From Prado023 sp963818445 (lineage in GTDB: Bacteria; Actinomycetota; Actinomycetes; S36-B12; CAIYMF01), in assembly GCA_963818445.1 (NCBI GenBank), contig CAWFSG010000020.1, positions 83,419-147,418 of the forward strand: DNA of 64,000 bases, in the 5' to 3' direction. Under the pieces are notes generated by a model. That model had not been told where the DNA came from and ran no database searches. It saw nothing but the letters and a program-made list of their open reading frames with translations. Shown here in pieces: positions 25,256 through 34,175 of the stretch (position 1 is the first letter of the stretch; each line of letters opens with the position of its first letter). The translations under genes and the position numbers were made by a program.

Positions 25256-25409
25256 ACCTTGATCATCTCGCCACCCATCGGCGCGAACGAGGGCACAAAG
25301 CCCCACGTTCGACGGGGAGGGCCCGAGGGACGTCTGCGCGCAACCTCCTGCCGTTCGGCTCTGGATCTGAACCCACGCCGGGTGTTCTGTGGAAGCCTGC
25401 GGGCCATCG

Positions 25410-27765
25410 TCACTGGCGGGCGAGGGCCACCGACAGTCGCAGTTGCGGGTCGAGCAGGTGGCTGAAGTCGGTGGCTCCGTCGGCGATCTCGAGCAGCACG
25501 CTCTCGACGCTGCCCGTGAACGCGCTGTCCTCGGCGCGGTAGTCGTCGCTGACCGGGAGGCCGCTGTCGTGTCCGACGTCGCACGTCTCGTCCAGGGAGA
25601 AGACCAGGGGCACCGTTGCCTCGAGCCTGCCTTCGCCGACAGTCGTCCCCGTCCACCTTGAGGGTCACGCTGCCGCCACGGCCCGGTCCGCCACCGTCGT
25701 AGTCGAAGACCATGACGACTCGGCGCCGTCCGGGAGCCAGGGGATGGGAACCGACGACCTTGGTGGACTGCATCCCCATCAGGTTGTAGCAGTACGCCGG
25801 AGTGCCGTCGCTGCGCAGGTAGAGGCTCCATCCCCCGAAGGCGCCTCCTTGGGACACGATGACCCCGGAAGCGCCGCCCTCGGGGACGTCGACGTCTGCG
25901 GCCACGGCATGGGAGACGTTCTTGAGGTTGATCACGGTGGCCTCGGTGAGCCGGGCCATCCCGCCGTACAGGAGCTGGGATCGCCCGGAGATCAGTTCCG
26001 GGCGGCCGGAGATCTTGGCGTCGAACCGTTCGACGCGGCGATCGTCCAGGGGCAGCACGTTGTACGTGCGCGCCTCGGACAGGAAGAGCTCCTGGAGCTC
26101 GTGGAGCTTGTCGGGCATCTGACCGGCCAGGTCGTTGGCCTGGGTCCAGTCCCCGGGCGCGTACAGCTCCCACACGTCGTCGGTGAAGTCCGGCAGCTCA
26201 GCCATCGCGATCCACGGCGTCGCGTGCTTGGTGACCGCGGTCCACCCCTCGTGGTAGATCCCGCGGTTCCCACCGATCTCGAAGTACTGGGTGGTGTGCC
26301 GGTCGTCGGCGTGCTGCTCGTCGAAGGAGTAGCGCATGGACACCCCGTGCAGGGGATCCTGCGCGACACCGTTCACCTGGTCCGGGTGGGGCAGCCCGGC
26401 GACCTCGAGGATGGTCGGGGCGATGTCGATCACGTGATGGAACTGGTGGCGCAGCTGCCCCGGTTCGCTGATCCCCGCCGGCCAGTGGACGACGGTCGCA
26501 TTGCGTGTGCCACCCCAGTGGGAGGCCACCTGCTTGGTCCATTGGTAGGGCGTGTCCATGGCATGCGCCCAGCCGACCGAGAAGTGGTTGTACGCATCCG
26601 GCGTGCCCAGCTGGTCGATCCGGGAGGCCAGGAACTCCGGGGTCTCCAGGGCGGCGGCACCGTTGAAGAACAGGTACTCGTTGAAGCTGCCGTTGATGTG
26701 CCCCTCGGCAGAGGCCCCGTTGTCGCCGAGGATGTAGAACACCAGCGTGTTGTCCAGGGAGTCGAGCGCCTCGAGGGCATCGACCAGGCGACCGATGTGG
26801 TGGTCGGTGTGCTCCAGGAATCCGGCGTAGACCTCCATCTGCCGGGCCAGGACCGGCTTGAGGGCGTCGGGCATGTCGTCCCAGGCGGGGATCTCGTCAT
26901 GTCGGGCAGTGAGTTCCGCGTCCTGGGGCACAATGCCCCGGCGCTGCTGCTCGGCGAACGTGCGCTCGCGCAGGGCGTCCCAGCCGTCGTCGAACTGCCC
27001 GCGGTACTTGTCGGCCCACTCGAGCGGGACGTGGTGCGGGGCGTGGGTCGCGCCGGGTGCGAAGTACATGAAGAACGGGTGGTCCGGCTTCAGGGCCGTC
27101 AGCTGACGCACCCACGCGATCGCGCGGTCGGTCATGTCCTCGGTGAAGTGGTAGCCCTCGTCGGCGCTGCGGTCCGCCTCGATGGGCGTCGTTCCGTTGT
27201 AGAGCGCCGGTGCGTACTGGTTGGTCTCCCCGCCCAGGAACCCGAAGAAGTGCTCGAAGCCGCCACCACCGGTGGGCCACGCGTCGAAGGGGCCGACCGG
27301 GCTGGTCTGCCACACTGGGACCTCGTGGCACTTGCCGAACTGCGCGGTCGCGTAGCCGTTGAGGCGCAGGACCTCCGCCAGGGGTGCCGCCGACTGGGGC
27401 CGCACCGAGGTGTAGCCCGGGATCGACGTGGCGATCTCGGTGATCGCGCCCATCCCGACCGCATGGTGGTTGCGGCCGGTGAGCAGCGCCTGCCGGGTCG
27501 GTGCGCACAGCGCCGCCGTGTGGAACCTGGAGTAGGACAGGCCATTGCGGGCCAGCCGCTCGGCGTTGGGAGTCCGACACGGCCCACCGAAGGCACTGGC
27601 TGCACCGAAGCCGACGTCATCGAGCAGGATCACGAGGACGTTCGGCGCACCCTTCGGCGGCTCGACCGGCCGGATCGGCTCATAGACCGCCCGCGGGTCC
27701 TTGGCGTCCTCATAGATCGGACCGGCGTAGGGCTTGTCAGGGATGGGCAGAACAGCGCGGTCCAC
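25410..27765 (-). CDS. Arylsulfatase (type I), frameshifted near the C-terminus
   Basis: About 784 residues when joined. GAPNVLVILLDDVGFGAASA gives the metal aspartates; the active-site motif CAPTRQALLTGRNHH (about residue 85) has the Cys to be converted to formylglycine. GDNGASAEGH and HWGGTRNATVVHWP follow. It is a paralogue of the sulfatase at 4356 without the N-terminal extra module. The frame shifts at 25645-25651 in a run of four G (minus strand), where three would keep the frame; the true end is LLDPQLRLSVALARQ at 25410. GTG at 27765 has GAAGGAGAG upstream. There is no signal peptide, so it may be cytoplasmic. Confidence 0.86.
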
Positions 27766-27944
27766 TGCGTCTCTCCTTCAGCCGAGCGGAGGAAGTTCAG
27801 GAAGTCCGGCGCTGGAGTGGCGGTGAGGTGTCACGTCGATCGGCTCCCTCGCACCCCGCTGGCACGCCCGTGTGCGGCATTCAACCACGGCTGCATGCAT
27901 CGCGCGCCCTCTCGCCGTGCGGCTGCTGGCCCGGGTCGTTGGGG

Positions 27945-28928
27945 CTAGCCGAGGTGCAGTGGCGTCACCCATGCCTCGGTGGCGACGCGCACCGACATCC
28001 CGGCGCGTTCGTAGAGTCCAAGAGCCCCTGTCGTGTTCTCGCCATCGACGTCCAGCTTGGCGGTGGCGTAGCCGGCCGCCGCCAGATCGCGGAAGGACCG
28101 GCGCAGCAGGGCCGTTGCCGCCCCCCGCCCCCGGCCCCGGCGGCGCACCCCGATCGGCCCGATGTAGCCCTCGCCGTCGCCGAAGTCGGAGTTGACCAAG
28201 CCCGCGACCGGCCCGTCGGCGTCCTCCAGCATGTAGCTCGCGTGCGACAGGACGACCTTGTCGGACAGCATGTGGTGCCACTGATCCGGTGGCAGGCCGT
28301 CACCGTGGTGGTCGGCGAAGGCGTCGGCCATCACCGCGATCGCGGGCTCCACGACCCCGGTTTCGTCGAATGTCCGCATCGTCATGCCCTCGGGCCATCC
28401 GACGTCCGGGAAGGGTCCATCTGTCAGGTCGATGGCCAGCTCGAAGTAGGTGCGCAGCAATGTCCAGCCGAGCCCGCGCACATGGTCGCGCAACCCCGTG
28501 TCGCGGGTGGGGACGCCCAATCCGAACACCCTCTCGACATGTGGATCGGCATCCGTGAGGCGGGCGCGCGCGGCGTCCTGGAGGGCCCTGATCAGGGCGT
28601 CGATGGCTGCGGATCGGTCGCCCGGGGACAGGCCCAGGTCGACGATGATCGGGCAGACGACCTCGCTCATCGGTGGCCAGGCCTGCAGCATGGCGCCACC
28701 AAGGACCCGGTCCCCGGCGACGATGAGCGGGTCGTCCCGCTCGGGATCCCGCTGGGGTCGCGTGAGCCCCATCTCCAGCAGCTCAGCGGTGACGTAGCCG
28801 GTCCGGCCGTACAGCGCGGACCACGTCTGATCGCTCAGCGCGACCAGCGCGGGGATGTCGGCAAGGGTCTCCTGGCGCAGGGACATCCCGGACGGCAACT
28901 CCATGTCGCGAAGTGTGCGCCGCGACAC
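27945..28928 (-). CDS. GNAT N-acetyltransferase with two GNAT domains
   Basis: 327 residues. The C-terminal half has the acetyl-CoA binding motif IGVRRRGRGRGAATALLRR and closes with ENTTGALGLYERAGM, both classic for GNAT. The N-terminal half (LADIPALVALSDQTW, then VFGLGVPTRDTGLRDHVRGLGW) has a degenerate second GNAT fold. This tandem layout resembles MshD-like (mycothiol synthase-type) proteins, but the substrate cannot be deduced. Either GTG at 28928 or ATG at 28904 could be the start. It is divergent from the hydrolase at 29030. The 179 bp between it and the sulfatase hold nothing I recognise. Confidence 0.8.
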   Translation of the reverse strand: MSRRTLRDMELPSGMSLRQETLADIPALVALSDQTWSALYGRTGYVTAELLEMGLTRPQRDPERDDPLIVAGDRVLGGAMLQAWPPMSEVVCPIIVDLGLSPGDRSAAIDALIRALQDAARARLTDADPHVERVFGLGVPTRDTGLRDHVRGLGWTLLRTYFELAIDLTDGPFPDVGWPEGMTMRTFDETGVVEPAIAVMADAFADHHGDGLPPDQWHHMLSDKVVLSHASYMLEDADGPVAGLVNSDFGDGEGYIGPIGVRRRGRGRGAATALLRRSFRDLAAAGYATAKLDVDGENTTGALGLYERAGMSVRVATEAWVTPLHLG

Positions 28929-29029
28929 GATGGCGTGTCGCGCCCGCCGTTCGCCGTCGGGTTGTCCAGCAACGGGCGAGCCGCATCGCGCCGCTGGTCG
29001 AGGCCACCTCCTGAGGCCAGACTGTCACC

Positions 29030-29719
29030 ATGGCACCCACCCACGAGAGCGTCTCCGTGGCCAGCGAGGACCGGCTCCTGGCTGGCTCGATCGTCGCCAG
29101 CGGTGCTCCGAGCGGGGCGGGCGTGCTCTTCGTCCACGGGTTGGGCAGCAGCCGGACGACCAACCTCGAGCGCGCCGAGGCACTGTGCAGGGCCAGTTCG
29201 GCGACGTGCGTGGCGATCGACCTTGGGGGGCATGGGGACAGCACCGGTCGGCTCACGCAGATGACGCCGCGCCAGAACCTCGCCGACGTCGTGGCCGGCT
29301 ACGACGCGCTCCTGTCGGCTCCGGGTGTCGATCCCGCGCGGATCGGGTTGTGCGCGGCGAGCTATGGGGCGTACTTGGCGGTCCTGCTCACCGCCTTCCG
29401 GCCGGTGAGCCGGATGTTGCTGCGCGCCCCGGCCCTCTACGCGGACGACTGCTTCGACCAGGGGCTCGGCCAGCGCAGGCGTGGTGATCGGGCGACGGCC
29501 CCGACGCCCCTGGCCCACCTGGCACTGTTCCCCGGCCCCGTCACGATCGTCGAGTCCGAACTGGACGAGATCATCAGCCGGGACACCATCGAGGCCTACC
29601 TGGCAGCGCTGCCCAGCGCCGCCCACGTGGTCCAGCCAGGGGCGCGCCACGCCCTGACCGACCCGGCCTGGCGGGCTGACTACCAACGGATGGTCGTGGA
29701 GTTCTTCACAGGCCTGTGA
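29030..29719 (+). CDS. Alpha/beta hydrolase
   Basis: 229 residues. VLFVHGLGSSRTTN is the oxyanion strand, AIDLGGHGDSTGR the following turn, and the nucleophile elbow is CAASYGAYLAV with Ser near residue 110 in an A-x-S-x-G form. VESELDEIISRDTIEAYL carries the likely acid, and ARHALTDPAW the catalytic histidine. The size and lid-less layout suit a dienelactone-hydrolase or esterase-like enzyme; the substrate is unknown. The stop overlaps the next start codon as GTGA. Confidence 0.82.
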   Translation: MAPTHESVSVASEDRLLAGSIVASGAPSGAGVLFVHGLGSSRTTNLERAEALCRASSATCVAIDLGGHGDSTGRLTQMTPRQNLADVVAGYDALLSAPGVDPARIGLCAASYGAYLAVLLTAFRPVSRMLLRAPALYADDCFDQGLGQRRRGDRATAPTPLAHLALFPGPVTIVESELDEIISRDTIEAYLAALPSAAHVVQPGARHALTDPAWRADYQRMVVEFFTGL

Positions 29720-30603
29720 CCGGAGCAGGTGGCGGTGACCTTCTCCTCTGGCTCTGGCGGTGCGATGGCGTCAGGCTGAAGGTGAGGAGGGAGGGGCGCA
29801 TGGGGCGAAGGGACTTCGAGACGATGCTTGGCCGCCATCAAGGAAGCCGTGGAGGCGGACGGGGTGTAGACCCCGATCGGGATGTGGACGGATCGCATGG
29901 CGGTGATGCAGCCGTTGGCGCAACGCGTCAGTGGCCACTGGTTGCGGTGCTCGTGCTCCTGGCCGCGACCAACCTGCTGAACAACGTGGCAGCCCCTGAC
30001 CTCTACCTGCTCTGGGCCTGCTTGGCCATCGTCGGCCTCGCGCTGCTCGCCAGCGCGGACGGCCTGCACCGGCGTGACTGGGGGCTGGGAGCCATCGACC
30101 GGCGCACTGCCCTGGCAGGGGTGGTCCTCGCCGCAGGCACCGTTGGGGTGATGCTCGTGGGCACCCGGTTGCCCGGCATCTCCTCGGCGTACCTCGACGA
30201 GCGGGTGGTCGGCATGAACGCCGGCCAGCTCGCGTTCGCCGCACTGGTGCGCGCGCCGGTGGGCACCGCGTTCTTCGAGGAAGTGGCGTTCCGGGGTGTC
30301 CTGCTGGCGATGCTCGCGCGGCGGTTCGGACTGGGGTGGGGGGTGGCCGGCTCGTCACTGGCCTTCGGCGTCTGGCACCTGGCCCCCGCACTGGGCATCG
30401 CCGCGGGCAACGCGGCCGTCGGCTCGGTGCTGGGGGACAGCCCCCTGTGGGCCGCAGCCGCCGGAGTGGCCGCAGCCGCCCTCGCGGGGGCTTTCCTGTG
30501 CCTGTTGCGGATCCGCTACGACCACCTGATCGCTCCCCTGGCGGTGCATGTGACCGCCAACAGCGTCGGATACCTGCTGGCCTGGCTCATGGTGGCGTCC
30601 TGA
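29716..30603 (+). CDS. CPBP-family intramembrane metalloprotease
   Basis: Up to 295 residues. The core has the family motifs FFEEVAFRGVLLAM (EExxxR), FGVWHLAP (FxxxH) and HVTANS (HxxxN), with about seven hydrophobic segments from residue 75 onward. These Abi/CAAX-type proteases lie in the membrane; bacterial substrates are mostly unknown. The GTG at 29716 overlaps the previous stop, but the first 70 or so residues are low-complexity Gly/Arg-rich and unlike the family, so the real start may be internal (for example ATG 29800) or an indel may be present. A second CPBP gene is at 42922. Confidence 0.8.
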   Translation: MTGAGGGDLLLWLWRCDGVRLKVRREGRMGRRDFETMLGRHQGSRGGGRGVDPDRDVDGSHGGDAAVGATRQWPLVAVLVLLAATNLLNNVAAPDLYLLWACLAIVGLALLASADGLHRRDWGLGAIDRRTALAGVVLAAGTVGVMLVGTRLPGISSAYLDERVVGMNAGQLAFAALVRAPVGTAFFEEVAFRGVLLAMLARRFGLGWGVAGSSLAFGVWHLAPALGIAAGNAAVGSVLGDSPLWAAAAGVAAAALAGAFLCLLRIRYDHLIAPLAVHVTANSVGYLLAWLMVAS

Positions 30604-30915
30604 GGGATCGTCGATGCCCCGAAAGCCCCTCGTCAGCTGCTCCTGTTCGCCGCTGGGTGTCGGCGCGGAGAGCGTGACGGTGCTGTATGGCCGGAAGTGG
30701 GCTCGCGGCAGCCCCTGTGTTGCATCGATGGGTGCCGGGGCACTGGACTAGCCATCAGGAGGCGGAAGTGACCAGTACGTCGTCGGCGCAGGGAGGGAGC
30801 AGGCACGGCGCACTTCAGCCCCGCGCCCCCCGGGCACCCTCGTCGCGCTGGTGGTGGCCCGTCACCGCCCGACCGGCCGACGGATCGTTCAGTGCAGCGA
30901 TGAGGAGGCCAGGCC
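30604..30915. other. Intergenic region upstream of the ornithine operon
   Basis: 312 bp. A strong AGGAGG at 30758-30763 precedes a GTG at 30768 that opens a frame of 110 codons running to 31100, i.e. into ord. Its product (VTSTSSAQGG, later SSRWWWPVTARP) matches nothing I know, and the overlap with ord makes it doubtful. I checked for the boxes of a cobalamin riboswitch, plausible given the B12 enzyme downstream, and did not find a convincing match. ord itself has GAGGAGG at 30902-30908. Confidence 0.3.
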
Positions 30916-31956
30916 GTGAGGCAGGTGCGGGTCCTGCAGTGGGGGTTGGGTGCCATGGGTTCGGGCATGGCCCGACTCGCGCTCGACAAGCCGGGAATGC
31001 AGCTGGTCGCTGCGGTCGACTCCCGCCCCGACCTCGTCGGCCGGGACCTCGGCGAGGTGCTCGGACTGGGCCGTCGTCTCGAGGTCTGCGTCACCGATGA
31101 CGCTGCGGCGGTGCTGGACCGCACTGCAGTCGACGTCGTGATGATTGCCACGACGTCGTGGGCCCGCGATCAGCTCGCGGACCTGCGCACGATCCTGCGG
31201 GCCGGGATCAACGTGGTGTCGATCGCCGAGGAGCTGGCCGACGTCGCGGCGCAGAGCCCTGACATCGCTGCGGAGCTCGACGCGCTGGCAGTCGAGCACG
31301 GCGTCTCGGTGGTGGGCGTGGGCGTCAACCCCGGGCTGGTGCTCGACCTGCTGGTCGTGACGCTCACCGCGGGAAGCCACTCGGTCGAGCGCATCGAGGC
31401 ATCGCGGGTCAACGATCTCAGCCCGTTCGGCCCCACGGTCATGCGCAGCCAGGGCGTCGGGACCAGCCCCGAGGCCTTCCACGCCGGGCTCGCTGATGGC
31501 ACGATCGTCGGTCATGTCGGGTTCCCCGAGTCGATCCACCTGATCAGCGAGGCGCTCGGGCTGGGCGTGGACCGCGTCGAGCAGGCCCGGGAGCCGATCA
31601 TCAGCTCGGTGCGCCGGCAGACGCCGTACATCACCGTGGAGCCGGGCATGGTGGCCGGCTGCGCCCACACCGGGATCGGCTACCGCAGAGACACGGAGGT
31701 GATCCGGCTCATCCACCCGCAGCAGGTGCACCCGCACCTCGAGCAGCAGGCGACTGGTGACTACATCCACATCCACGGTGTCCCGGAGGTGCACATGTCG
31801 ATCCAGCCGGAGGTCGCCGGAGGCCTGGCCACGATCGGGATGGCCGTCAACATGGTCCCCCGCATCCTGGCCGCCACGCCGGGGCTCAAGCGCGTCATCG
31901 ACCTGCCCGCGCCCTCGGCGCTGATGGGCCCGAGCGCCTACGAGCGCCGCGCATGA
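30916..31956 (+). CDS. ord: 2,4-diaminopentanoate dehydrogenase
   Basis: 346 residues. It opens with RVLQWGLGAMGSGMARLAL, a Rossmann fold of the dihydrodipicolinate-reductase-like type used by this enzyme, and VNPGLVLDLLVVTLTAGS and EVIRLIHPQQVHPHLEQQ match the family. It oxidises (2R,4S)-2,4-diaminopentanoate to 2-amino-4-oxopentanoate with NAD(P)+, the second committed step after ornithine aminomutase. The assignment rests equally on context: it is followed by ortAB, oraSE and orr, the set known from Clostridium sticklandii. GTG at 30916 has GAGGAGG 7 nt upstream. Its stop overlaps the ortA start (ATGA). Confidence 0.9.
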   Translation: MRQVRVLQWGLGAMGSGMARLALDKPGMQLVAAVDSRPDLVGRDLGEVLGLGRRLEVCVTDDAAAVLDRTAVDVVMIATTSWARDQLADLRTILRAGINVVSIAEELADVAAQSPDIAAELDALAVEHGVSVVGVGVNPGLVLDLLVVTLTAGSHSVERIEASRVNDLSPFGPTVMRSQGVGTSPEAFHAGLADGTIVGHVGFPESIHLISEALGLGVDRVEQAREPIISSVRRQTPYITVEPGMVAGCAHTGIGYRRDTEVIRLIHPQQVHPHLEQQATGDYIHIHGVPEVHMSIQPEVAGGLATIGMAVNMVPRILAATPGLKRVIDLPAPSALMGPSAYERRA

Positions 31957-32273
31957 CCCCCGCCGTGCACGAACCCCGCGAGGTCCACATGAGCGTCGTT
32001 GCGGCAGGCACGTGGGTCGAGCTGGAGCGGATCGTGCTGGAGGTCGGGGAGCGTGCCCCTGGCCTTCCCGCCGACACCGCTGCCGTGCCCCTGGTGCTGC
32101 GGGTCTCCGGATTCCTGCTGGAGCCGGCCGAGGTCGGCGCGCCAGCCCGCGTGCGGACGCTCATCGGACGCGAGCAGGAAGGCCGCCTGCGAGTGGTCAA
32201 CCCCAGCTACTCCCACAGCTTCGGCGACACCGTGGCCGAGCTGCTGACCATCGGGACCCGGGCGGAGCGATGA
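31953..32273 (+). CDS. ortA: 2-amino-4-oxopentanoate thiolase, alpha subunit
   Basis: A 106-residue small subunit. The core GTWVELERIVLEVGERAPGL, AAVPLVLRVSGFLLEPAEVG and NPSYSHSFGDTVAELLTIG fits the OrtA family. With OrtB it cleaves 2-amino-4-oxopentanoate with CoA to acetyl-CoA and alanine. ATG at 31953 overlaps the ord stop. An internal ATG at 31989 just before the conserved core is an alternative start. The stop overlaps the ortB ATG, consistent with equal synthesis of the two subunits. Confidence 0.88.
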   Translation: MTPAVHEPREVHMSVVAAGTWVELERIVLEVGERAPGLPADTAAVPLVLRVSGFLLEPAEVGAPARVRTLIGREQEGRLRVVNPSYSHSFGDTVAELLTIGTRAER

Positions 32274-33754
32274 GCGCGCCGACCACGCCCAGCAACCGGC
32301 CGGGAGCGTCCTATGCCGAGGTGCTGGCGCGACGCAACGAGATCATGAAGGCCTCGCTCGGGATCGACTACGACGCCCTGGTCACCAGCCCGATCGCCTT
32401 CGACTACGACACCATGATGGCGCAGACGGACTACACCCTCGAGGACATCGCGCGGATCCAGCGCGAGACCAAGGTCGGGGACACCCCGCTCTACGAGCTG
32501 ACGAACCTGACCGACGCCGTCCGCAGGACCTGCCAGCCCGGGCGAGGGGCCCGGATCCTGCTCAAGGACGAGGCGGCCAACGCCTCGGGCAGCTTCAAGG
32601 CCCGCCGGGCCTCCATCAGCGCCTTCGAGGCCCGCCGCCGGGGCTACGCCGGGATGGTGGTGGCCACGAGTGGGAACTACGGGGCCGCGGCCGCCTCCCA
32701 GGCGGCGCAACGCGGGTTGGCCTGCATCGTCGTGCAGGAGGTCTATGACAGCCAGGGAGTCGGGCAGCCCGAGATCGTGGAGAAGGGCCGCGCCTGCGAG
32801 GCGTACGGCGCGGAGGTGCTCAAGCTCACCGTGGGGCCCGAGCTGTTCTACGTGCTGCTGACGACCTTGGAGGAGACCGGCTTCTTCAACGCCAGCCTCT
32901 ACACCCCGTTCGGGATCCGCGGCATCGAGACGCTCGGTCAGGAGGTCGGGGCGGAGGTGACGGCGCGCTTCGGGCGGCAGCCCGACGTCGTGGTCGTCAC
33001 CCATGCCGGCGGCGGCAACGTGACGGGGACCGCGCGTGGGCTGGCGGCGGCCGGCTGCTCGGCCACCCGGGTCGTGGCATGCTCGGTCGACCTCGCGGGC
33101 CTGCACATGGCCTCGGACCACGACTTCAACCGCAAGTCCTTCACCACCGGGCACACCGGGTTCGGCGTCCCGTTCGCCACGTGGCCCGACCGGGTCGACG
33201 TGCCGCGCAACGCCGCCCGGTCGTTGCGCTACATGGACGGCTACGAGCTGGTCACCCAGGGCGAGGTGTTCTACGTGACCGAGCTGCTGACCAAGCTGGA
33301 GGGCATCGAGCGGGGACCGGCGGGCAACACCAGCCTGACCGCTGCCGTCAGCCTCGCCCGCCAGCTCGACGAGGACCAGATCGTCGTGGTGCAGGAGACT
33401 GAGTACACCGGCGCCGGCAAGCACCACAACAGCCAGCTCGCATTCGCCCGGCAGCGGGGCATCGAGGTCCGTCGTGGGGATCCGCGCGAGAACGTGCCGG
33501 GCCGGGCCATCGTGATCCCCGAGCGCCTGGACCAGGTGCGCACGACCCCCCAGGACCTGGACCGGCTGCGCCGCTCGTACCTGCGAAACGCCGCAGACCG
33601 CCATCCCGTGGCGCAGTGGAGCGAGACTGACGTGGCCTTCCTCGCCGCCGATCTCAAGGTCACCCCGGACTGGGTCCGGGGCCACCTGCCCGAGCTCGAG
33701 GAGCCCGCCGGGCCCGCCGGATCCCCGCGCGGGACGGAGCGTCCCGATGACTGA
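32270..33754 (+). CDS. ortB: 2-amino-4-oxopentanoate thiolase, beta subunit (PLP)
   Basis: A 494-residue PLP enzyme of the threonine-synthase/cysteine-synthase fold. ILLKDEAANASGSFKARRAS contains the PLP lysine (SFK) near residue 110, and VVATSGNYGAAAASQAAQ is the substrate/phosphate loop. VTHAGGGNVTGTARGLAAAG is the glycine-rich loop, and VQETEYTGAGKHHNSQLAF is characteristic of OrtB. It carries out the thiolytic cleavage to alanine and acetyl-CoA. It starts inside the ortA stop (ATGA), and its 3' end overlaps oraS by 8 bp. Confidence 0.92.
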   Translation: MSAPTTPSNRPGASYAEVLARRNEIMKASLGIDYDALVTSPIAFDYDTMMAQTDYTLEDIARIQRETKVGDTPLYELTNLTDAVRRTCQPGRGARILLKDEAANASGSFKARRASISAFEARRRGYAGMVVATSGNYGAAAASQAAQRGLACIVVQEVYDSQGVGQPEIVEKGRACEAYGAEVLKLTVGPELFYVLLTTLEETGFFNASLYTPFGIRGIETLGQEVGAEVTARFGRQPDVVVVTHAGGGNVTGTARGLAAAGCSATRVVACSVDLAGLHMASDHDFNRKSFTTGHTGFGVPFATWPDRVDVPRNAARSLRYMDGYELVTQGEVFYVTELLTKLEGIERGPAGNTSLTAAVSLARQLDEDQIVVVQETEYTGAGKHHNSQLAFARQRGIEVRRGDPRENVPGRAIVIPERLDQVRTTPQDLDRLRRSYLRNAADRHPVAQWSETDVAFLAADLKVTPDWVRGHLPELEEPAGPAGSPRGTERPDD

Positions 33755-34175
33755 CGACGAGCGTCTGGCACGTCTGGAGCTGAGGCTCCGGGCACTCGAT
33801 GAACTCCCGGACGAGGAGCTCAAGCAGCTGTTCTGGTCGCTGTGCGAGCAGGTGGTGGAGCCGATGGTGGACCTCGCGCGCACCCACACCTCACCGTCCA
33901 TCGAGCGTTCGGTGCTGCTGCGGATGGGCATCGACAGCGTGTCCAGCCAGGGGGTGGTCAGCACCATCCACGACGCAGGGCTGCTCGGCAAGGGCGCCGG
34001 CCATGTACTGCTGCGCCTGGCGCGACGCCAGGGCACCGACGTCCGCGCCGCGGCCGCAGCGGTTCTGGCCGACCCGACGGTGCTGGACGGGCTGTTCGAG
34101 GAGGCGTCAGGCCCGCGCGGTGCGGCCACCGCGCCGGGGGAGACCCCACCCGGCCAGGAGAGTGGTCATGCCTGA
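33747..34175 (+). CDS. oraS: D-ornithine 4,5-aminomutase, small subunit
   Basis: 142 residues, helical and charged: LDELPDEELKQLFWSLCEQVVEPMVDLARTHTSPSIERSVLLRMGIDS, then GLLGKGAGHVLLRLARRQG, both matching OraS. This subunit packs against OraE in the adenosylcobalamin- and PLP-dependent mutase that converts D-ornithine to 2,4-diaminopentanoate. The C-terminal 25 residues are Pro/Gly-rich and look disordered. It overlaps ortB by 8 bp and oraE by 8 bp. Confidence 0.9.
   Translation: MTDDERLARLELRLRALDELPDEELKQLFWSLCEQVVEPMVDLARTHTSPSIERSVLLRMGIDSVSSQGVVSTIHDAGLLGKGAGHVLLRLARRQGTDVRAAAAAVLADPTVLDGLFEEASGPRGAATAPGETPPGQESGHA

Noticed and set aside
30768..30860. Trp-run leader peptide suggesting transcription attenuation
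   Set aside because: WWW is present, but there are no alternative terminator/antiterminator hairpins and the downstream operon is not tryptophan-related.
30604..30915. Possible cobalamin riboswitch upstream of the ornithine operon
   Set aside because: GGGCACTGG and AGCCATCAGGAG look faintly like riboswitch pieces, but order and spacing do not fit the consensus.
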